A stretch of 28,551 nt of DNA from a virus: the IMG/VR virus record IMGVR_UViG_3300009425_000068, positions 1-28,551 of that record; one strand, given 5' to 3'. The notes beneath the pieces were generated by a model that saw only the letters and a list, made by a program, of their open reading frames with translations, was not told the origin of the DNA and did no database searches. The position numbers and the translations under genes are program-made. Shown piece after piece: positions 25,554 to 28,551 of the stretch (the stretch's first letter is position 1; each line of letters begins with the position of its first letter).

Positions 25554-25764
25554 CTGCATTCTTTGCTACAAAGTCAGCCCCAAGGTTTGGATCTAGTTCT
25601 TTTAATCCCCTAGACAATACCTCAATACCTTGAACTACTTCACCATAAGGTCTAGTAAATAGATACCTTAATATGCTTTGTACCTGAGAGCCTGATATTA
25701 TATACTGTTTCTCTGCTAAATTATTAGCTTCTTTCATTTGTTCTTCTGTTGTCTTATCTGTCAT
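25540..25764 (-). CDS. Small helical protein of unknown function
   Basis: This 74-residue, helical, charged protein (MTDKTTEEQMKEANNLAEK and 'VQSILRYLFTRPYGEVVQGIEVL') has one of the best ribosome binding sites of the operon, AAAGGAGAAAG about five bases upstream, so it is probably well expressed. It has no membrane segment or cysteine. I do not recognise it. The gap of 22 bases behind the AdoMet-decarboxylase-like gene is one of the few gaps in this operon. Confidence 0.65.
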   Translation of the reverse strand: MTDKTTEEQMKEANNLAEKQYIISGSQVQSILRYLFTRPYGEVVQGIEVLSRGLKELDPNLGADFVAKNADGKK

Positions 25765-25786
25765 GTCTTTCTCCTTTATTAAAAAT

Positions 25787-26185
25787 TTATTTATAGTTGT
25801 GTATCTTTAATCCCTCTTCATCATTAAGTCCTCCATCTCTATTGAGTATCCTAAATTTAATCATAGTTGCATCAAACGTTTCTTTGATGTGTGAGAGTAC
25901 TACTTTTTCATCAAATTCTTTACAAGAGTAAAGATCTAATTGTATATTACCCCATTCATTCCATATATGCATAGCCGCATGGCTGGTACTTAAAAGTAAT
26001 GTAGATGTCCATCCTATGTTGCCTGTATCAGATACATAACTTGCTATTGGTCCACCAATAATTTTCATATCTACTTTATCTACTAACTTTTCCATAAATT
26101 TAATTACTACTTTTTCTTCATCTGCATTAGGAAATTTATTTATTTTTGCAAATACAAGTAAGTGTTTGTGTATTGGTTTAAACAT
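25787..26185 (-). CDS. S-adenosylmethionine decarboxylase-like (SpeD/SpeH) pyruvoyl enzyme
   Basis: This is a 132-residue protein of the size of bacterial class 1B AdoMet decarboxylases. 'LLLSTSHAAMHIWNEWGNIQLDLYSC' (written here across residues 63-88) keeps Ser68, His73 and Cys88. The gaps of 5 and 15 residues equal those of Ser63, His68 and Cys83 in the Thermotoga enzyme: the serine that becomes the pyruvoyl cofactor, the processing histidine and the catalytic cysteine. The residue before the serine is Thr, where the classical enzyme has Glu. The N-terminal KHLLVFAKI matches the usual 'HLL' strand. The enzyme would remove CO2 from AdoMet for polyamine synthesis, but relatives in phages and bacteria use ornithine or arginine instead. 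No speE-like gene is in the window. It overlaps the DUF3310 gene by eight bases. Confidence 0.72.
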   Translation of the reverse strand: MFKPIHKHLLVFAKINKFPNADEEKVVIKFMEKLVDKVDMKIIGGPIASYVSDTGNIGWTSTLLLSTSHAAMHIWNEWGNIQLDLYSCKEFDEKVVLSHIKETFDATMIKFRILNRDGGLNDEEGLKIHNYK

Positions 26186-26399
26186 TATTTAACTCCTCTA
26201 TTAATTTATTTAAATACCATTTAGCTTTTTCTAAATCTTGTATAGGGTTGCCCTTGTATTTATACCTAGCCATATACTTCATGCACGCACCTTTAAGATA
26301 ACCATGATACTCTTCTGTAGTCATAGAGGCTTTGATAATATCAATAGTCTCTGTTGTTGACTGCCTATAATGATTAGGTTTATTTACTAGGTCTTCCAT
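26178..26399 (-). CDS. DUF3310 family protein
   Basis: This 73-residue protein has the full pattern of the phage DUF3310 family: 'VNKPNHYRQ' at the start, 'ETIDIIKASMTTEEYHGYLKG' and 'KYMARYKYKGNPIQDLEKAKWYLNKLIEEL' (split across the centre and end). Members are common beside phage nucleotide and DNA metabolism genes; the biochemical role is not established. It overlaps the metallophosphoesterase gene upstream by 20 bases and the SpeD-like gene downstream by eight. A promoter-like sequence lies about 100 bases upstream. Confidence 0.88.
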   Translation of the reverse strand: MEDLVNKPNHYRQSTTETIDIIKASMTTEEYHGYLKGACMKYMARYKYKGNPIQDLEKAKWYLNKLIEELNNV

Positions 26400-27129
26400 A
26401 TCTTCTCTTTACCTCTTTAGAGTTTACCATTTCTATATCATACTCTCCGCCTTTAACATTACGTTTAACTATTAGTCCACTCCACCACATACGTTGGGTA
26501 TTATATGCGTATGATTCTTTGTGTGTCAAGTAACAACCTGCAGATAATCCCATTATCTTTTTACCTGTAGGGTATGCACCTATAGCATAGTCTAGTAGGT
26601 GGCAGTGTCCTACAGTAGATGATACTTTGTTTTTATTAAGTAATGTTCTAGCTATATTTTCTCCAGAGATAGCTGAACCCATCAGCCCACTAGGAAAATT
26701 ATGTGAGTAATGTATACCATCTATAACTACAGGGTATCTATAAGTATACTCATTCCAACCATAGCTTGGATAGTCTAAGTCATCAATAGATATAGCACCT
26801 TCAAGTTCTGGATTATCTTCGACCATACGATCTATACGATCTTCATGATTGCCTAGTGTCATATGCATTTCAGCCTTATGATTGCCCATGCCTTTATTAA
26901 ATAACTCTAGAGCTTGATGTGCATGATCTATATCTTTACGATACCTTCTACCTTGAAAGGACTTCTTACCTCTATCCCAACTAGACAAAGAGTCCATGCT
27001 AGCAAAGTCTCCCATACATATTATCTTATCTGCCCCTATATCTTTTGCCATCCTGCCTGCCCAACTGAATCTTTCGTTACTGGCGGCTGGGGTACAGTGA
27101 GGGTCACCTATTACTAAATGTGTTGTCAT
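26380..27129 (-). CDS. Calcineurin-like metallophosphoesterase
   Basis: This 249-residue enzyme has all the usual metal-binding blocks: Asp9-Pro-His11 (GDPH), Gly40-Asp41 (MGDF), Gly93-Asn94-His95-Glu96 (LGNHED), 'HYSHNF' and 'VGHCHLL'. The two-metal site would split phosphate esters of nucleotides, nucleic acid ends or proteins; the substrate cannot be told from sequence. Phages often carry such enzymes beside nucleases and recombination genes, as here. The start overlaps the previous stop (TAATG on the minus strand). It has no signal peptide. Confidence 0.88.
   Translation of the reverse strand: MTTHLVIGDPHCTPAASNERFSWAGRMAKDIGADKIICMGDFASMDSLSSWDRGKKSFQGRRYRKDIDHAHQALELFNKGMGNHKAEMHMTLGNHEDRIDRMVEDNPELEGAISIDDLDYPSYGWNEYTYRYPVVIDGIHYSHNFPSGLMGSAISGENIARTLLNKNKVSSTVGHCHLLDYAIGAYPTGKKIMGLSAGCYLTHKESYAYNTQRMWWSGLIVKRNVKGGEYDIEMVNSKEVKRRYGRPSK
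26500..26529 (-). promoter_or_regulatory. Perfect-hexamer promoter inside the phosphoesterase gene
   Basis: On the minus strand TTGACA (26529-26524) and TATAAT (26505-26500) are separated by 18 bases. Transcription would start near 26493, about 95 bases ahead of the DUF3310 gene, and could boost the distal part of the operon. It lies in coding sequence, so a chance match cannot be excluded. Confidence 0.5.
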
Positions 27130-27428
27130 TAATTTAAGTCTCCTTTTTTAAAACTGAAAAGATCAATTACATTATCTGTAGCATCTTCTCTATCAAGCTG
27201 TGTATCGTCTTCATGAAATCCCAGCATGCCTTCTTCATATATTATATCCGCATTAGTTGTTACAAATCTAATTAATCCTTTGGCTATGTAAGAACATATA
27301 TCTCTTTCTTTAGGTGCCTTTGGATCTATTAGACCACAGATAAATCCTTTTTCATGTGGCGATATTATAACGGATACAGACTCAAATATACTTATGCTAT
27401 CTGTATCATCACCATTAAAGTCTTTCAT
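27129..27428 (-). CDS. Acidic protein of unknown function
   Basis: This is a 99-residue acidic protein joined to both neighbours by TAATG overlaps. The N-terminus is Asp-rich (FNGDDTDSISIFESVSV), the middle is 'GFICGLIDPKAPKERDICSYIAKGLIRFV', and the C-terminus is again acidic, ending in 'VIDLFSFKKGDLN'. The short C-terminal hydrophobic motif after an acidic stretch is a common form for peptides that bind a partner protein. No family was recognised. Confidence 0.6.
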   Translation of the reverse strand: MKDFNGDDTDSISIFESVSVIISPHEKGFICGLIDPKAPKERDICSYIAKGLIRFVTTNADIIYEEGMLGFHEDDTQLDREDATDNVIDLFSFKKGDLN

Positions 27429-27610
27429 TATATTACTTCAATCTGCAGATCTAATGCTTTTATTTCTTCATCATCTTTATCTACACCAGACTCTAATGCC
27501 TTTTTTCTTTTTATTTGTAAGTCATGTATGGCAGACTGCTGTTCTTCTTCTGTTTTTTCTGCCATAAGTTCTATCTCTTCGTCTGTTATTTCATTGTAAA
27601 ATGTTACCAT
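27428..27610 (-). CDS. Small acidic coiled-coil protein
   Basis: This is a 60-residue, highly charged helix (EEIELMAEKTEEEQQSAI and 'DDEEIKALDLQIEVI'). A strong AAAGGAGAA site stands upstream of the ATG. A promoter-like sequence just before it (27665-27638) would make it the first gene of a short transcript. The stop overlaps the next start by one base. The function is unknown; an early regulatory protein is possible. Confidence 0.6.
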   Translation of the reverse strand: MVTFYNEITDEEIELMAEKTEEEQQSAIHDLQIKRKKALESGVDKDDEEIKALDLQIEVI

Positions 27611-27612
27611 GA

Positions 27613-27975
27613 TTATTCTCCTTTGTTGTTTTGTTTTATTATACCTAAGAATGATTCAAAGTCAAGTACAATAAGGGGTTTCCTGCTATTCATTTTTAAT
27701 ACTACAGCAGGTTCTAAGTTAGCATTAGAAATAGATTGATCATAAGAATCATACAATCCTTTCCATGTTTCTTTATTCTTACACTCAATAGAGAATGGGA
27801 ATAGTTCTTGGGCTTTTTCAGATAGCTTGATGTCTATACCAGACTCTCCCATGATAGCACACCACACATCTGTATTTATTTTTAAGCTAGGGAACGCACT
27901 GAGAAGTGCGTCCCTAACCCAGTTTTGAAGCCTTCGCCCCTTGGCTTTTCTACTGCGCACACTAGAAGCCATCAT
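27613..27975 (-). CDS. Small PD-(D/E)XK nuclease (resolvase-like)
   Basis: This is a 120-residue protein. After a basic N-terminus ('SRKAKGRRLQNWVRDALL') come 'GESGIDIKLS' with Asp48 and 'PFSIECKNKE' with Glu64-x-Lys66, the D...ExK active site of the restriction-endonuclease-like fold. Small enzymes of this type in phages act on branched DNA or help process replication intermediates. Met1 and Met3 are both possible starts; GAGGG spacing favours the second ATG of MM (27972). It overlaps the RecB-like gene by 14 bases, so the two nucleases are made together. A 12-bp inverted repeat lies inside the coding region (27888-27916). Confidence 0.8.
   Translation of the reverse strand: MMASSVRSRKAKGRRLQNWVRDALLSAFPSLKINTDVWCAIMGESGIDIKLSEKAQELFPFSIECKNKETWKGLYDSYDQSISNANLEPAVVLKMNSRKPLIVLDFESFLGIIKQNNKGE
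27638..27665 (-). promoter_or_regulatory. Sigma70-type promoter before the small acidic gene
   Basis: On the minus strand TTGACT (27665-27660, one mismatch to consensus) and TATAAT (27643-27638) are separated by 16 bases. A leader of about 20 bases with AAAGGAGAA follows, then the ATG at 27610. It overlaps the end of the nuclease gene. Confidence 0.6.
27888..27916. repeat. Strong inverted repeat with GAGA loop
   Basis: TAGGGAACGCACT (27888-27900) pairs with AGTGCGTCCCTA (27905-27916) over 12 bp with one bulged A; the loop is GAGA on the plus strand. It is GC-rich compared with its surroundings and sits inside the PD-(D/E)XK nuclease gene. No T-run follows on either strand, so it is not a standard terminator. 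Confidence 0.85.
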
Positions 27976-28551
27976 CTACCCTCGGATTACTGACTTCAGT
28001 GTACCAAACCCACTTAGGGTTCTTAGCTTGCGATTGCTGTTGTGGCAGCATTTGCAAGTTTTCTCCCCAACAAGGAAACTTGTAAGGGCAGAAACTACAT
28101 GCCGTACCTAATACTTTATTGCCTGTCTTATTCTTTCTAAAGTATTCGTCTTCGGCCTCGAAACATCTTTTAAATTCTTTGTCTAAAGTTATAGCTCTAA
28201 TGTTATTATCTATAATACTTATGGCATTTTCTTTGTACTCATCATCAGCCATAGGTGCTTCAGTTACAACCCATTCACCTGTAGATTTATTAATAACTAT
28301 CCAACCACCAAAGGGTTTCTTTCTAGACTCGGCATACATATAGCCTTGTGTTAGGTAGCCAAACAAATCATCCTGTGCCACTGCATGGAAGCCACCATTC
28401 TCTCCAAACTTATTAACGAATGACCATGGCGATGCACTTTTAATATCCCATACTTTATCTTCAATCTCTACATCAAGTGTACCGTTGACTGTAACTGCAT
28501 CTAACTTATACTCTGTCTTAGTCTGCTCTGATTGTATCACTACACCTGATG
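27962..28551 (-). CDS. RecB/Cas4-like PD-(D/E)XK exonuclease, C-terminal part (5' end outside window)
   Basis: The frame is open through base 28549 with no convincing start, so this is the C-terminal ~195 residues of a longer protein. 'LDAVTVNGTLDVEIEDKVWDIKSAS' (split at 'GTLDVE') holds the GxxD and DxK catalytic blocks of RecB-family nucleases. Downstream are 'GYLTQGYMYAE' (motif-III-like QxxxY) and, at the end, 'ACSFCPYKFPCW' with three cysteines, as in the iron-sulphur cluster of AddB and Cas4; the fourth cysteine would lie upstream outside the window. Phage enzymes of this kind act in recombination and host DNA breakdown. It leads the visible minus-strand operon. Confidence 0.82.
   Translation of the reverse strand, partial: SGVVIQSEQTKTEYKLDAVTVNGTLDVEIEDKVWDIKSASPWSFVNKFGENGGFHAVAQDDLFGYLTQGYMYAESRKKPFGGWIVINKSTGEWVVTEAPMADDEYKENAISIIDNNIRAITLDKEFKRCFEAEDEYFRKNKTGNKVLGTACSFCPYKFPCWGENLQMLPQQQSQAKNPKWVWYTEVSNPRVDDGF
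28027..28058. repeat. Imperfect inverted repeat in the RecB-like gene
   Basis: CTTGCGATTGCTG (28027-28039) faces CAGCATTTGCAAG (28046-28058) across a six-base loop. Of 13 positions, 11 pair as Watson-Crick pairs; the other two are one wobble pair and one mismatch. It lies about 110 bases from the other inverted repeat. Confidence 0.7.

Noticed and set aside
27927-27950. AAGCC...GGCTTTTC as a plus-strand terminator
   Set aside because: Five-bp stem with a ten-base loop, and no plus-strand gene ends nearby; it lies in minus-strand coding sequence.

Overview
The window looks like the late (structural and lysis) half and part of the early/replication half of a tailed phage with a short, podovirus-type tail, most likely an uncultured marine phage of an AT-rich host such as SAR11/Pelagibacter. 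The basis is AT-rich DNA, very tight gene packing, a T7-type amidase, gp11-like and gp12-like tail tube proteins, and small proteins of kinds I associate with marine phages. The host is inference. No integrase, tRNA, rRNA, insertion sequence or CRISPR array was seen. No stretch above about 75 bases lacks a gene.

Layout of the plus strand (1-24948). The window opens inside the major capsid gene. A possible decoration protein follows, then a clean UUCG-hairpin terminator. Next come a small coiled-coil protein, a tail tubular A-like adaptor carrying an inserted beta-sandwich, a tail nozzle protein, a 1605-residue repetitive tail fibre ending in a self-cleaving S74 chaperone, and a fibre-associated protein. 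Between the fibre genes and the next module sit two enzymes unexpected in this place: an ATP-grasp ligase and a SET-domain methyltransferase. A perfect-consensus sigma70-type promoter then precedes an XhlA-like membrane protein, a small basic protein, and a run of internal/ejection proteins ending in a 1706-residue giant. The lysis block is an amidase, a holin-like protein and a possible spanin-like protein. After it come exported proteins, including one with a long Pro/Glu/Val-rich acidic spacer, and a protein carrying a tape-measure-like motif.

Layout of the minus strand (28551-24949, read right to left). This is an early-type operon. It starts with a RecB/Cas4-like nuclease that runs off the window edge and a small PD-(D/E)XK nuclease. 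Two unknown small proteins, a metallophosphoesterase, a DUF3310 protein, an AdoMet-decarboxylase-like protein, two small unknowns and a TSCPD-like protein follow. The two transcription units meet tail to tail with no base between their stop codons.

The most interesting points are: (1) the ATP-grasp plus SET pair in the fibre region; (2) tail-fibre repeats that keep the same amino acids while nearly every changeable codon has been changed, for example 26 synonymous and 0 amino-acid differences over 49 codons; (3) a SpeD-like protein that keeps the Ser/His/Cys catalytic spacing but lacks the usual Glu at the cleavage site; and (4) consensus promoters embedded in otherwise gapless DNA.
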